A DNA stretch of 64,000 nucleotides from Verpa conica (lineage: Eukaryota > Ascomycota > Pezizomycetes > Pezizales > Morchellaceae). Below are positions 32,721 to 44,600 of the stretch, piece after piece; position 1 is the stretch's first letter; each line of letters begins with the position of its first letter. The stretch is taken from the NCBI GenBank assembly GCA_033030425.1, contig JAUFSD010000007.1, positions 744,001 to 808,000 on the forward strand, in the 5' to 3' direction. A program made the translations under genes and the position numbers. The notes beneath the pieces were generated by a model. It was given only the letters and a program-made list of their open reading frames with translations. It had not been told where the DNA came from and did not search any database.

Positions 32721-35446
32721 TCACCTCATCCCCCTCCTAGTTGGTGCCCTTCCGACGCCAAGTTGAAAGAACCCGTCACTCCCAATTATTTCACCCCTCT
32801 TCGCGGCCTGTGCATCTAACCTCTCCTTAAGCCAGATATCACCTTTACTCGGTGTTTTATTCAACATCTTCTGAGTATTGACGCGGGCAACATCATAGTT
32901 TGGTTGCACCTCAGGCTCCTCCAGGGCATAACTAACTTTTTTCACACGCTATAGAGATAGTGTTAGTTAAGATATCCTAATTTTAAAACAGATGTTTTTA
33001 GGCTAAAAGCATACCTTAACTGGTGCTTCACTAGTTTCAACGGTCACTATTCGCTCCTGCATAACCATATGTCTAGGAAAGCTAACTCCATTCGTCTTTT
33101 TAAGAATTGAGCGAAGTGGTTTGGTCATCCTTGGCTTTCGAAGTTCATTTTCGGTAGCAGGAATATCCTCCAATTTCCTCTTATTTTTACGGGCTTCATC
33201 CACCTTGATGGTGAAAATAAGATTGAGACTGGCGTCAATGGCCGGCTCAGAAAGTCCTGGAATATTTTCCTGAGAGGTATCGAGGGAGTTATAGGTTCCA
33301 TAAGATGTTGGATTAATAGTAGCAGAAGACTCCCTACTCTGCTCTAGGATAGATGCAACCTGTGGTGCAGCTACCCAGGTTCCGCTGAAGGGCTCATGAA
33401 CCTCGAAAGAACCGGAAATATATTGGTAAAACTCTTCTGGAGCTTCTTGCAAAATGGGGTATGGCTGCGGCGAAACTCCAAAGGTATCCCCAGAGGTGTA
33501 ATCATAGAGAACAGAGACCATTTCATGCTCTTCTATATTTCCTTGTGTGGTAGCAGTTACCTCGGGTATAACTGGTTGAACCACTTCGAGGGCCATGTAA
33601 GTATCGTGAGAACCAGAGGAAACCATGAATAACTGACCCATGGCTTCCTGGTCCTGTAGCATTTCCATAGGTTCAGGGTAATCCTGGGGCGCAGTGTCCG
33701 CCTGGTGGAACAAAAAGTCCATATAAGCCTCAACTTGATCCACAGACATTTTCTCATCATTATACTCTGCTTCATCAACTGTATACTCCATAATAGCAGG
33801 GTGAGTTGGGAGCAACATTTCCGCCTGGCGAAAGAAAAGGTCTATATCAACCTCAAATTCACCCACAAACATTTCCCCACCATGGTACTCTGCTCCATTA
33901 ACTATGCACTCCATCATCTCTCCACCAATACATGCCACCTCAACCTCCATCTGGTCCATACCCCCATCTTGCAATAGATTTTCAAGCTCATTAACGGGGG
34001 TATCAATCAGTTCCATGTCCGCATCGGTGCCATTTACAGCTTGCGAGTCCTGGAATTCGAGAGTATCAGCACGAAGAGTTGAGATATATGGCTGAGAACT
34101 CTCTGGCTTCAACTCAGCCTTTTGAGGTGTATTTTCCGCCGGTAATGTCTCCTCGATAATCTGGGTCTCGCAACTATCAAGGACAGTCGATGGCGCAGCT
34201 ATTTGAGGGGATTTTGAGTATACAAAGGAGACCTGGTCAACTTTTGGAGCGATTTTGCTCCTTTTCCTTGTGCTAAAGGCCGGCTCCTTTGCCCTTTTCT
34301 CGAGTTTTTCAATCTCGCGTCTTGTCACCGAGGCCATTGAAGCCATGACAATAGAAAGGTTGGGCATGACCCCCAGCCTTTCATAGCGCGCAAGGTCTCT
34401 TCTCTTTTGCTCGATAGTGGTCGAAGGACTGCTGAACTTCGAACTTGGAGAAATCATAAAAGTATGCCCTCTCTGCAATTAAACGATTTAGCTTGTAGAC
34501 TCAAAATATCTATGATATGAAGATTAACTCACTACCGATCCCATACGCATCCCCTTTTCTTTTGCAATTTCTTGTAGAGCCTTTTTCTCTTTTGATCGAT
34601 CACTTTTACCAACATCTACGCCAATGACCGGACACTGCGCTTGGATATCCTCATGGGGTAAACCTAGGCTCTCCTATACAAAAATTTAGTTAAGTACAAA
34701 ACATGACCCTAAAGAATACCAGGTATATTATCACTTACAAACCCCTTGTTTAAGTTCTCTCCGTCTACTTGATCATTGTTGACAAGGTCGATATTTTCCT
34801 TGCTAGATGTCATGCTAGACTCATTGATACTATCTGTAATGAAACTCTCCTTAAGGATTCTCTCCTTCTCATCGGCGCTGTCTTTATCTTCCTGCTCCCA
34901 TTCCCTAAGTATATTGCCAATTGCAATCTCCGTTTTTGTTTCCTTTGGTGAAACGTCCTCGATAGTCTCATCCCCAAGAATAGAAGACAGGGCTAGATCC
35001 ATGTAACCACCAACAACCCCAGCAACATGAATAGCGCTACTCGCCACTGGCGACGCCTGGAAATCGGAACCTTCTGCCCCATCTTCTAGCTCAACTCTCT
35101 CCGTCAATACACCAATCATATCCATCAGCGATACCACAGCCACATCGGCACACTTCTGGAGGACTTCAGCGAGGTGATGAACAAGGGAGCAGAAAATATA
35201 AGAGCTAGCCGGGATGATACAACGAAAGAAGATCCAAGCTAGTACAAAAAAACAAAATAGATCAACCCATTCAGAGGATGGCAACGGATCTTCCTCGCTA
35301 TAGAGTGAATCGTCGAAAATAAGTTCTCCATCAACGAAAGACTCCTCGAAGATCTGGCGAGAATTAACTTTGAAAAAATAGTAGGTGATGGCAAGAAATG
35401 TTATCAATGCCGTATGAACACTTGGGTGAGCAAGTCGGAAGTCCAT
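32721..35446 (-). CDS. Unnamed membrane-anchored protein, gene B (844 aa) with internal duplication
   Basis: Four exons: 35446-34739, 34673-34533, 34472-33015 and 32948-32721, all introns phase 0 and 60-66 nt long. No known domain recognised. The first exon has two hydrophobic segments (about residues 9-26 and 60-88, the second containing FCFFVLAWIFFRC), so the protein is probably membrane-anchored near its N-terminus. A short charged exon 2 contains SDRSKEKKALQEIAKEK. Exon 3 is a long acidic region with two adjacent ~43-residue repeats (about 468-553): unit one starts MECIVNGAEYHGGEMFVGE, unit two MEYTVDEAEYNDEKMSVDQ, each ending in an FRQAE/FHQAD-like block. The C-terminus (SKGDIWLKERLDAQ, then FFQLG) resembles that of gene A. 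The start is the first ATG in frame. Probably lineage-specific and fast evolving. Confidence 0.75.
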
Positions 35447-35617
35447 CTTAACGTGAAGATTGTTGAGGGACGGGGGTAGAAAATGCCAATGATTGAGATG
35501 GATGGGGTGAGGGGGGTAGAGAGAGAAGAGTGGAATAGGAAGTGAATTTTCTTTGGAGAAACTCAATGTGTAGGATATTTACTGTGGTTATGGCGGCGGA
35601 GGGAGAGAGGAGATGGG

Positions 35618-35648
35618 GGAGGGAGAGGGAGAGGGAGAGGGAGAGGGA
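35618..35648. repeat. (GGGAGA)n microsatellite
   Basis: About five tandem GGGAGA units on the plus strand lie 170-200 bp upstream of the gene B start codon, giving a CT-rich tract on the coding strand as often found in fungal promoters or 5' leaders. Confidence 0.9.
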
Positions 35649-36968
35649 CGGAGCTGGAAAACTTCAGGGTGTTGTCAATTATCTATTTTTTTACTAAGTT
35701 GCTTTAGTTGTGGATACAATTCTATGGGCGGGATTCAAGGCACAACACAATTCTATGTAGTTTCCGCCCAAAAACTTTGAATTTTTTACTATGGAATCCT
35801 CAACACAAACACAGCATGTACCCCAAAACCCATCATATAACTCCCTGAAAATAAATACAGTAAACAGATCTTTTAGTTTCCCATAAAAGTACTATCTTAT
35901 GATCGCTAAGCCCTTCATGCCGATGAGGCTCACTGAGTTAGAGGGGGAGAATAGAATGGGGGGCTTGTTTTTATTTATTGCCAAGATCGAGTGATAATCA
36001 GTGATATGAAACCATACATACGCCGATTACATGTAGCAGTTACCTTTGCAACGAAAACACTGAGAATACAGTACATTTACAACTCAAAGCAGGTATGGTG
36101 TCTATATTTCCAAGTGCTACCTGTTCTGTGGGGACTATGGGAAGAGGTGATAGAGTTGTGGTAAAAATCAGCTAGATTGAGGAGTACATGTATGTATGTA
36201 CCAACGCTAAAGCTTGCTCGCCAGTATTAATAAATGGAACAATTCATGGGTATTTCAGTACTACATTTGTATGACTTAAGATACATACATGTAGTATTAG
36301 CGTCGGGGAATAAAAATATCAGAGGCAGGTACATGTATTAATTAGCACTACAAATAGCTTGAAACCACGAAATAGTAGAACTCAGACCGGCGAGTTAGCA
36401 GAAATATTAACTGGCCATCGCACTAGCTCTGCATAGTCCACCATACTAGCGTCCCTACGACAACATCGGAATTTCCTTACCTGATTATAGTGTTAATATA
36501 CTAAATTGAATCATAGCTATAAAACACATGTTCTGGTATTCCAACGTTCTTAACATTGGGATTTTAAGCCAAGAAAAAAAAGCCAACCAGATGGCTTTCG
36601 AGTGATTTTCTATGAGTCATTTAAGCACCAGCCCAACAAAAGCCTAACACCAACGAAGTACAACCGAAAACAAAAAATAAACAATACATATACAAGCCCA
36701 GAAAGATGCGCCAGAATTCTAGCGGACCACCATCTAGCCCGGAAATAAATAGCTACCTACTCATCATCAAAGTGCCTGAGATTTTGGGCCAGCTAAAAGC
36801 TTTGAGAATACCGAAGATACTAAAGTCAGCGATAGTAACGGCAGCAAATAATAACACAAGTATGATGGGGGTGATTTAGATAGTAGCAGTAGCTAATCGA
36901 AGTTTTATGGAGGGTGTAAGGGTGCTTGGTCCCTAGCGGAGGACCTGAAACCAAATTAAACATAGAAA
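35649..36968. other. Intergenic upstream of gene B
   Basis: No gene is seen in 1.3 kb. Several TACATGTA-type palindromes occur (about 36029, 36187, 36288, 36332). A reverse copy of the dispersed motif (CGAGTGATTTTCTATGAGT) is at 36599-36617. Confidence 0.5.
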
Positions 36969-37169
36969 CTAACCCTTTAAGGGTTCATGAGGAAGCCCTA
37001 TATAGCAAATGAAATTATTTATCATAGCCACCACAGATAAAAAAAATATCAGGAAAGTCCAGGTGTTAGTCGTTGATAAAGGGGTATGAAAAAGGTCGTG
37101 TGTTTCGAGAACGAAATGATATGAAACTGAAAAAAATATTAGTAGGGACCCTAAGAAGCTTCGACCCAT
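36969..37169 (-). CDS. Possible small membrane protein or fragment (66 aa)
   Basis: From the first ATG the frame encodes two hydrophobic stretches, RSFLGSLLIFFSVSYHF and FLIFFLSVVAMINNFICYI, joined by a short polar loop. The frame is open a further 23 codons upstream without ATG. The layout of two helices around a Trp-containing loop loosely resembles exon 1 of gene B and the 37.5-kb ORF, so it may be a truncated family member. Similarity is weak and hydrophobic frames are common in A+T-rich DNA. Confidence 0.25.
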   Translation of the reverse strand: MGRSFLGSLLIFFSVSYHFVLETHDLFHTPLSTTNTWTFLIFFLSVVAMINNFICYIGLPHEPLKG

Positions 37170-37534
37170 GTATAGGCACTTGGCACATAATGATCTTGTA
37201 ATAAGGAGCTGTGCTTGTGAAGAAGTGAATATAGACAAGAGACAAGAGTGGAGGGGTTCAGCGGAAAGAGAGGTGCTATACCCCGTATGTACTTGTTAGA
37301 GGCTGGTTTTTAGTCGTTTATAGGGAAGACTATATATGTTTTCTCTCTTTTTTTTTCTTTATACAGTTTATGTAATTCCTTAACTCACAATCTACATCCC
37401 CAAGATCTAGTTATAAACTTAGCCTAAACATAAAATTTAAAAACCAGCTAATAAAAAAACGAAAGACGTATAGATAAACACTTTTAACCTACCAGTACCA
37501 TGAGCTACCCCTCAAAGACCGTTTCGTTATTCCT

Positions 37535-37987
37535 TTAAATAAAGAGCTCCAACCAACGCAACCAACCTCTGTGAATGACCCTAAAGGTTTTCTGAACAGC
37601 CGGGGTCGCAAACAAAACCGTCAAGGAAAGCGAAATCAGGGCGATATAACAAGTCAGCCAACCCAAGCTAACACGAAAAAGAACCACCGGCCATTCATCA
37701 CTGTTTGAGCTTAAAGAGCTTGGCCATTTTGTATGTAATGCAGCCGAAATATAGTGGGTAGGGGCTCTCGGGTCAAGATTGAAAAAGTATCCGCAGAACA
37801 CTATCATGACAAGTTCGAAGCACAACATCCACACTAGGATGGGCTTAACGAGGCTCGCATGGGCGATGAAGAAAATGTTGATTGTCTGGAGAAACGACAT
37901 TGAGTGAGTAGTGTAGTAGAAGTGGAAAAGCAGAGATAGAGAGTGGAAATGTGGGGGTAAACTTGAGGAAGGGAGCATCAAAGACAT
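37535..37987 (-). CDS. Unnamed small membrane protein (150 aa), possible N-terminal paralogue of gene B
   Basis: Single exon with ATG at 37987; a second good start 29 codons later begins MSFLQTINIFF. Three hydrophobic segments are visible: around FFIAHASLVKPILVW, LCFELVMIVFCGYFF and SLGWLTCYIALISLSLTVLF. The pattern of an IAHASL-type first helix, a loop with SDEW and a second W-containing helix parallels LAHPSV...SSEW in gene B. It lacks the acidic middle and FQLG tail of gene B, so it would be a truncated or ancestral form. No known family. Same strand as genes A and B. Confidence 0.45.
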   Translation of the reverse strand: MSLMLPSSSLPPHFHSLSLLFHFYYTTHSMSFLQTINIFFIAHASLVKPILVWMLCFELVMIVFCGYFFNLDPRAPTHYISAALHTKWPSSLSSNSDEWPVVLFRVSLGWLTCYIALISLSLTVLFATPAVQKTFRVIHRGWLRWLELFI

Positions 37988-38660
37988 ACATGTAGCAGTG
38001 GAGGTTCTTGGGCTGAGTTTTTCTTTTTATGAGCTAGTGAGACTTGGCTTGACTCTAGAGTATCAGACAACCATAGCGCTGTCCACGGGTAGAGGAGCAG
38101 AGCGACTCGAGTTTGGATCTGACACGTAATGAGTCCATCGTCTATCCACTCACATATAAAGGGCCAAGACTAAGGTACCTTTATGTAGACAAAGGCTTCG
38201 TATGCTCCGGCTCCCACTTAGGTACTGTATGCAGGCGCTCCCTTTGTTTGCTCCTCCTTGTTGTGCTTAGGCAAGCGAGCAAGATATATGTAGTAATGTA
38301 CAAGTGAGACCATGGAAATGGTGATTCGTATATCCACGTAATTGACCCCCCTCTCGTAATGAAATTCCTCTAAGCTTCTGCCTAGCACTCGCTAGACTCA
38401 TACAGGCTTTCTCCGATTATGTGTATATATTCAATCGAGTGATGGTATATGACTCTTTGAAGGGGTAATATGAACGAATGAATGAATTAATCATAACTAG
38501 AAGAGGTAATATTCTTACTAGCTATTTGCACTCATAAAACGCGAGCAGAAAATTGATAATTCATTATTATTATTACAGAAGCGCTTCATAGCTCTATAAC
38601 CTAGATCAATCATATCAAGCACGGAGTTACTACCCCCTCCCCCACATATCATCAGCATTA
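37988..38660. other. Intergenic between small membrane ORF and RRN9
   Basis: No gene is seen. A reverse copy of the dispersed motif (CGAGTGATGGTATATGACT) lies at 38436-38454, 207 bp beyond the RRN9 stop codon and so possibly in its 3' flank. Confidence 0.5.
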
Positions 38661-40202
38661 TCATACCCCTCCCTTCTCCGCTCTCGCCTTCAACTTCTTC
38701 CTCTTTTTCTGGCTCATTTTTAGCACAGGCCTCTTCTTCCTACCAATACCTTTAATTGGCATCATAAATCCATCTCTACTAATTCCTTCCTCGTCATTAC
38801 TACTACTCCCTATCGGGTGTTTCAACCTGGGACCAGTCCACACCTCACCAGACTTTCGCTCTTTGATGTGGTCATCTTGCTTAAGCCGTCTCCAGCTCAT
38901 CGTCTGCTCAAATTGCCCTTCACACCTCTTTACTGTCCTCTGTAATGTATCTTCGTCCCAGCTAGTTAGAGACGCAATCCCGAGGACCTGACTCCAATCA
39001 CGGGGGCGGAGTCGGTTCTTTCGCTTTGTGGCGTACTTCTTTGCGAGTTTAGGGGGCGCAGGCCCGCGGCGGACTCTCGAGGATTTAGTGCGGGACAAAT
39101 TCTTCTTTGGCAGTAATTCTTCGACTTCGTCCTCGGCACTCTCATCGTCCTCTTCGGTATCAGTCATAGGCGTGACCCCCCTTTTTCTAGCCATCGCTTG
39201 TGCTTTCTTCCGAGCTTGAGTTTGCTTATATTGGCTCAGTTTCCTCTTCTTTACTGCCTCTCTCTCTAATACCTCCTTCTCCAACTCCTCGTCCTCCTCC
39301 ACAAGTGCCTTCACATACCTCCTTTCGTGGTAAAGTCCCATTAACAACCCGTCAAGCTTACTTATAACATTCCTTACAACCGGCTTTAGCACATGAGCAC
39401 TAACATCGTCATCCAACACTGGTATCATTCCCTCTCTCTCCTCCTCGGGTCTAGACCGTAACTTCTCTTTCGACAGCTTCAGAAACGTAGCTGTCAACAT
39501 CTCCTCCAACATCTGGCTTGGTGCACTGTCCCCTTTCCGCAGTTGTTTATCGTAAGTATCATCATCATAGTACCTCTTTCTCGGTTGAGTCCTCAAGCTC
39601 CCAGTCTTATGTTCATTCTCCCTCGGCACATAGCTCGGGGGGTGTGGCCATGATGTCCAAGAATTGGTAATAAACCGTTTAGACCTGGAGGGAAGCGTGC
39701 CGTCCTCAAGCGGAGAGGGTGAGTACCCTCGTGTTCGCCGTCTCTTATTTCGGACAGAGGAATCGGAATCGGAGTTGTAATTTTCACCAGAGTCGGAGTT
39801 GGAGTCGTGCACGGTCAGATTTCGCTTTTTAATGAGGTGCGCGGAGTATAGGTGGTTAGAGAGGGAAGTGCCGTGGTCGCGGTCGAGAGAGGCGAGAACG
39901 CCGTAATAGTTTTTTACGGTGAGTCTAGTATCTTCATGAGAACCCCAGCGGTGAGGTTTCTTCACACCTTTTTCCGAGGAGGAGGAAGATTGTTCATCCT
40001 GATCTTCAGAATTAGACCGAGGATCTTCATCGGATGGCTGAGGTGCTTCAGAGTTGTACTGGGGGTCTTCGTCAGATGGTGGGAGTGTTTCAGGTTCTGA
40101 TTCGGGGTCTGTAACGGAAATATCTGAGTGTTGGCGTTCTGGGACCTCTTCGTCTGAGGTATTTACGGGTGATGGGTCGTTGAAGATGGAGCGGCGTGCC
40201 AT
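38661..40202 (-). CDS. RRN9: RNA polymerase I upstream-activation factor subunit Rrn9-like
   Basis: Nuclear protein expected to join the upstream activation factor at rDNA promoters and help RNA polymerase I initiation. Single exon, 513 aa from the first in-frame ATG (MARRSIFNDPSP). Residues ~15-80 are an acidic Ser/Glu/Asp tract. The Rrn9-domain signature follows: KKPHRWGSHEDTRLTVKNYY, then SLSNHLYSAHLIKKRN. The middle is basic and coiled-coil-like (EDEELEKEVLEREAVKKRK). The C-terminal signature LRPRDWSQVLGIASLTSWDE with SWRRLKQDD matches fungal Rrn9 proteins, and the end is a Lys/Arg-rich tail consistent with nuclear or nucleolar location. The frame is open upstream of the chosen start but without ATG. 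Assignment rests on remembered family patterns, so moderately confident. Confidence 0.8.
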   Translation of the reverse strand: MARRSIFNDPSPVNTSDEEVPERQHSDISVTDPESEPETLPPSDEDPQYNSEAPQPSDEDPRSNSEDQDEQSSSSSEKGVKKPHRWGSHEDTRLTVKNYYGVLASLDRDHGTSLSNHLYSAHLIKKRNLTVHDSNSDSGENYNSDSDSSVRNKRRRTRGYSPSPLEDGTLPSRSKRFITNSWTSWPHPPSYVPRENEHKTGSLRTQPRKRYYDDDTYDKQLRKGDSAPSQMLEEMLTATFLKLSKEKLRSRPEEEREGMIPVLDDDVSAHVLKPVVRNVISKLDGLLMGLYHERRYVKALVEEDEELEKEVLEREAVKKRKLSQYKQTQARKKAQAMARKRGVTPMTDTEEDDESAEDEVEELLPKKNLSRTKSSRVRRGPAPPKLAKKYATKRKNRLRPRDWSQVLGIASLTSWDEDTLQRTVKRCEGQFEQTMSWRRLKQDDHIKERKSGEVWTGPRLKHPIGSSSNDEEGISRDGFMMPIKGIGRKKRPVLKMSQKKRKKLKARAEKGGV

Positions 40203-41694
40203 TGTGTTGACCGGAGGGAAGCCTCGTGTTTGCGTGACCGAGAGTTCGGTAGCGAGTATGTATGCCAAGAAGATAAGCGAGGGTAAACCACCATGCTTCA
40301 GCAAAGAAGGCCACCAGTCATCTACGTACTCTCACCCAACAACTCTCACCCAACAACGTATCTCGGCCCTTCATTACTAGGACTTCGTGTATAATCCTAC
40401 TCCATTTATAATATGCAATGGTAACATAAACTTCCTTATGTACTCATAGGGCCGGTGTATTTATCCCCATAGGTTAGATGATATAATTAACGAAAGATTT
40501 AAAGTTATCCACTAAACTGCCAGAAGATGCTACCTACCTGGACACTCAGGCCCGGGTGACTACAGGTAGTTCGGAGGTACAATATTGACCGTGCACTATC
40601 AGAATCATGCACATAATTGAAGTCGAGAAATACTGGTCTTATTACATGAATTTTACTCATGGTAAACTCTCTTTCTTCTCTCTTGGGTAAAAGCACCTCT
40701 AAGCTATGCCAGGTCGCGCATCGTATTCAGGCCGCTGAAGCAGTAAATACCCACAGTTACGTCTTGCTATGACGTTGCCTCCATATATAGAAGGTAGCCT
40801 AAAAAGTATAGGCAATATCCCTGAGACCCTTATTACCAGGGAGTGCAGTCTTCGGAGGAGTCTCAAGAACTTTGTTTGTTGCATTGATAACCCAAGAACG
40901 GATACCATATCAGTGAACAGCTCCAGCTACCTAGAGATGAAAAGATAATCGTATACTGCTGATAAGACAGAGGTTGATTAGGTAGCAGATAAACTAAACT
41001 GTGCCTGTTATTATCGCTGCTGTGCCAGGGATGGGTCCACTCCCAATGCATAGAGTGAAAAAAGATTATTGCAGATACCACAGCACTAGGTGCTGGTATT
41101 GACCTTTCGTCTATCAGAACAGTTACATACCCCCAAGACCCCTCGAAATGGGTGTCGCCGGAAATTTTGAACCCTTACCACAGGCTATTAACGTACTCTA
41201 GTGGATCGATACATCTAGTTGTCACAATCACAATCCCGAAGTTGGGTTTCGTTTGAACTCTATTGGTGACTTTGTTTTGATTGCTCTGTTTTGGTATACA
41301 GCGGTTATTTTCTTAGCTTGTCCCTTTGACTCAAGTATTTCCCTAAACAGAAAAATTAAGTTATATATAAATAATATCGAGGTAGGGAAGACGTTGGGAG
41401 TGAAGGAAAAAAACATCCCGCATAACCCAAAAGAAACCTTTATAACTTACCATCAGCTCCACCCTCATATCCTAGATAATAGATAAGGTATTATAAACCC
41501 TTTAAGGGTAAATAAATCAGGCCTCATAGACAAAAGCCTTTTTAATGAATAATGGGTGTTTGTCTGCGAATTCCGTGCTCAAATCATTTTCAGGAACATT
41601 TTAGGGCTGTGGTAACCCGTAATGCTCATGCGCAAATACGCATAGGCCACAGAACGCTGCATCATGATGCACCCTATAAATTTCTTTTCTTGTA
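40203..41694. other. Intergenic between RRN9 and the pseudokinase-like gene (divergent)
   Basis: The two flanking genes are read outward, so both promoters lie here. No gene is supported in 1.5 kb. A near-palindrome AACCCTTTAAGGGT is at 41496-41509; the same string occurs at 36971-36984. Confidence 0.5.
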
Positions 41695-44600
41695 ATGTCT
41701 CAAAACATAGCATCATCAAAGCCCCTAATGTCATCCTCCCCATCTTCTAAACAGGGTCCCATCATAAAAGACCCACTCCCAGAACCCATCGCCCTTCCAC
41801 AAACACTTTCATCTTCATCTCCATCTTCATCTTCCCCCCTATCTCTACCTTTAACTTCATTTTCTCAATCAACTATCATATTGGAAATTACACCGGAAGT
41901 AACCTCCGATATGGATACCTCTACAGATGTCCCGTCGGTTCCCGTGGAGCAAACAGTGTCCCTCTACAATCCCGTCCCCTCTCCTCAGCATTCAACTACC
42001 AGTAGTGAGGATTTCAGTATGATCACCTCTACAGATTATAGCAGTGAGTAAAATAACCAATCCATTATTATTGTGCAGAAAACCAACAACAAAAAGGTGA
42101 AAAAGACAAAAATAGTGGTTCTAGAGGGAAGCATGGCTTTGGTGAGGCCGCTCAACTAGAGGATTATGACGTCCCAAAAGCAAACTATATCAAGACTAAG
42201 ATCTCTGATAAAGCCCCAGAACTAACTGAAGAAATCCTTTTTCCGACCCTTATTGGCCGTGTTGGTGGATTATCTGCTATGGCACCTGAGTTTTTCCCAG
42301 TTTATCATGAGATCACAAGTATAGACGAAGCCGAAAATATGGACCACAAGTACAAAGATGTGGATAATTCTCCGAAGGTTCTCCAGAAAATTTCCGACCC
42401 TCCTACTTTCATCTCACAGATCTCTGAGGTTGCTGCAGAGGTTGCTGATACGGCTGCTATGTTGGATGTTACACCACCAGAGCCGGCTACACCAGAAATC
42501 TTGTCGGGCCTAGATGATATTTTTGGTGTGAATGCTGGAAGTCCAATTGTAGAACTGGTGGCTGAGGAGCCATTGGCACCACTGTCGGAAGGATCTAGAG
42601 TAATATCGGAAGTTGCTGATACAGCTGCAATGCTAGATATATTTGGTCCAATAGGTGAACAGCTTATTGTTGGTGCAGATGCTTACGCTACGGAACAAAC
42701 CCTAGAGGAAGTACACATCGGTACAATCAGAATGATACAGATCACGGAGCCTGATGATACCCTAGCCTCTATCGAGGAGGAGGTAGTTTTTGAGAGCTGC
42801 GATAATCTAGGACAAGATCCTAATGGGCATGTTGACATTGTTGAATCAACAACCTATCTGGTACCAGCTTCCGACGATTATCAATACATTTCGACTCCTG
42901 AGAAGGACAAGACCTATTTAATAAAAGATACATCAAGCCTTGCTCTTCCACCACACCTAAGGACAAAGATTAAATCAAGGCTTTCACATGAAATTTCTGA
43001 TTCTGAATTATCCAACATGAGCTCTATGTCAAGCCTCAGTACAGACCAGATAGATATAAAAATATCCTCCAAAGAATTCGCAGACTCTATTTTTATAGAG
43101 GATCTGGTGATTCTCGTCTCAGATTTGTACGCAATGAGCTGGAATGTTCCAACAAATGCCATCAAATGCGTTGTGGATCCAAACCCAAGACTCGGTTCAA
43201 AGAATTTATTCTATTCTGTTGAGTTGTCTAACAAATACAAAATCAAGACGCATAAATGGATAATCCGTGTTCCACTTTCTGGTAGTGGCTTCAGCAGTGC
43301 AGAAGAGTCATGGCTCAAATCCGATATTCGTGCGATGGAATTCATTAAAGAACGCACAGATATCCCTATTCCTTTCGTTTATGGATACGACTTTGGAACC
43401 CAGAATAGAATTAGAGCGCCATATGTGATCATGGACTTTATGGATGGGGATAGAGTTGAAGATGTATGGGAAGCTTGGGATGACGAAAAGAAAACACGGT
43501 GCTTGTCACAATGTGCCGAATCAATGAGAAAGCTGGGGAGTTTTGGATTCAACAGGATTGGGGTATTGGGATGCGACTATAGCAAAAAAGAGTATACTGT
43601 CCATGGCATCCCATCTAATATCAAAGGCCAAGAAATATCGTTTAGTGGGCCTTATCGGTCAACAAAGGCTTATCTCGACGACACCTGGCGTACGAAAATG
43701 ATAGAACTTCGAAGCAGCACTAACTCCGAAGCGGTTAGAGCAACACAGTCACTTGTCTTACTAAAACTTTTAGTCCCTGCCTTAGTTGATCTTGGATCGA
43801 CAACACAGCAGTTCTTTCTCTCGTTGCCAGAATTTGGGGGTGGGAACGTTCTTGTAGACTATGATGGAAACGTTACGGCGTTCGTCGGTTGGGAAAAAGT
43901 AATGATTATGCCGAAAGCGATGGGCTATACAAGATATCCAGAGTGGATCACGAAGGATTGGATCTTGGCCCAGGGGGATGGTTCCGCCACTTCTACAACT
44001 ATAAAACACCCAGAAACTACCAGACCCAAGGCTATTCCGAAAATTAACAGAAAATCACTCGTTGAGGCCTCTCTCGGCAGCGGAAAGATAATTGAAAGTG
44101 TCTCTGATGACAAAGGTATCATTCGTGGTTATCTCTTAGAAGAGAGTGAAGACGCCTCTGAGAAAATTATCCTCAACTCTCAAAACTTGGCGTCCCCTCC
44201 CCCGCCCATGCCTCCAAGTAACGGACGCATTACAGAACAAAATCATACTTCCCGGACTACTTTAACTCCTCAGAACAGTATAACTAATTTGTCTAACCCT
44301 ACTTCCCCAGAACCCGTTCCAGTTCCCACTAGTCAGCTCCACGGCAATTCGGTACCTACCGAGATTAGTGGAGGAAAGAAGAAACAAAGAAGAAAAGGTG
44401 GAGGCAACAGGAGTGGTAAAGGGAAAAACTGGGGATCACAGCCCCGCCAACGCCAAAACTATGACTATGACGAAAGTGTCGAACTCCAGATGGCCGTCAC
44501 TAATGAAGATAAGACAAAGGTTCATGCACTATCTCAATGGAACTCACTCCCAGAAAAAATAAATAAGGATGAAGCAGAGGAAAGAGAGGAGAGAAAAAAG

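Noticed and set aside
33396..34095. Plus-strand open frames opposite gene B
   Set aside because: They mirror the acidic coding strand and have no independent support.
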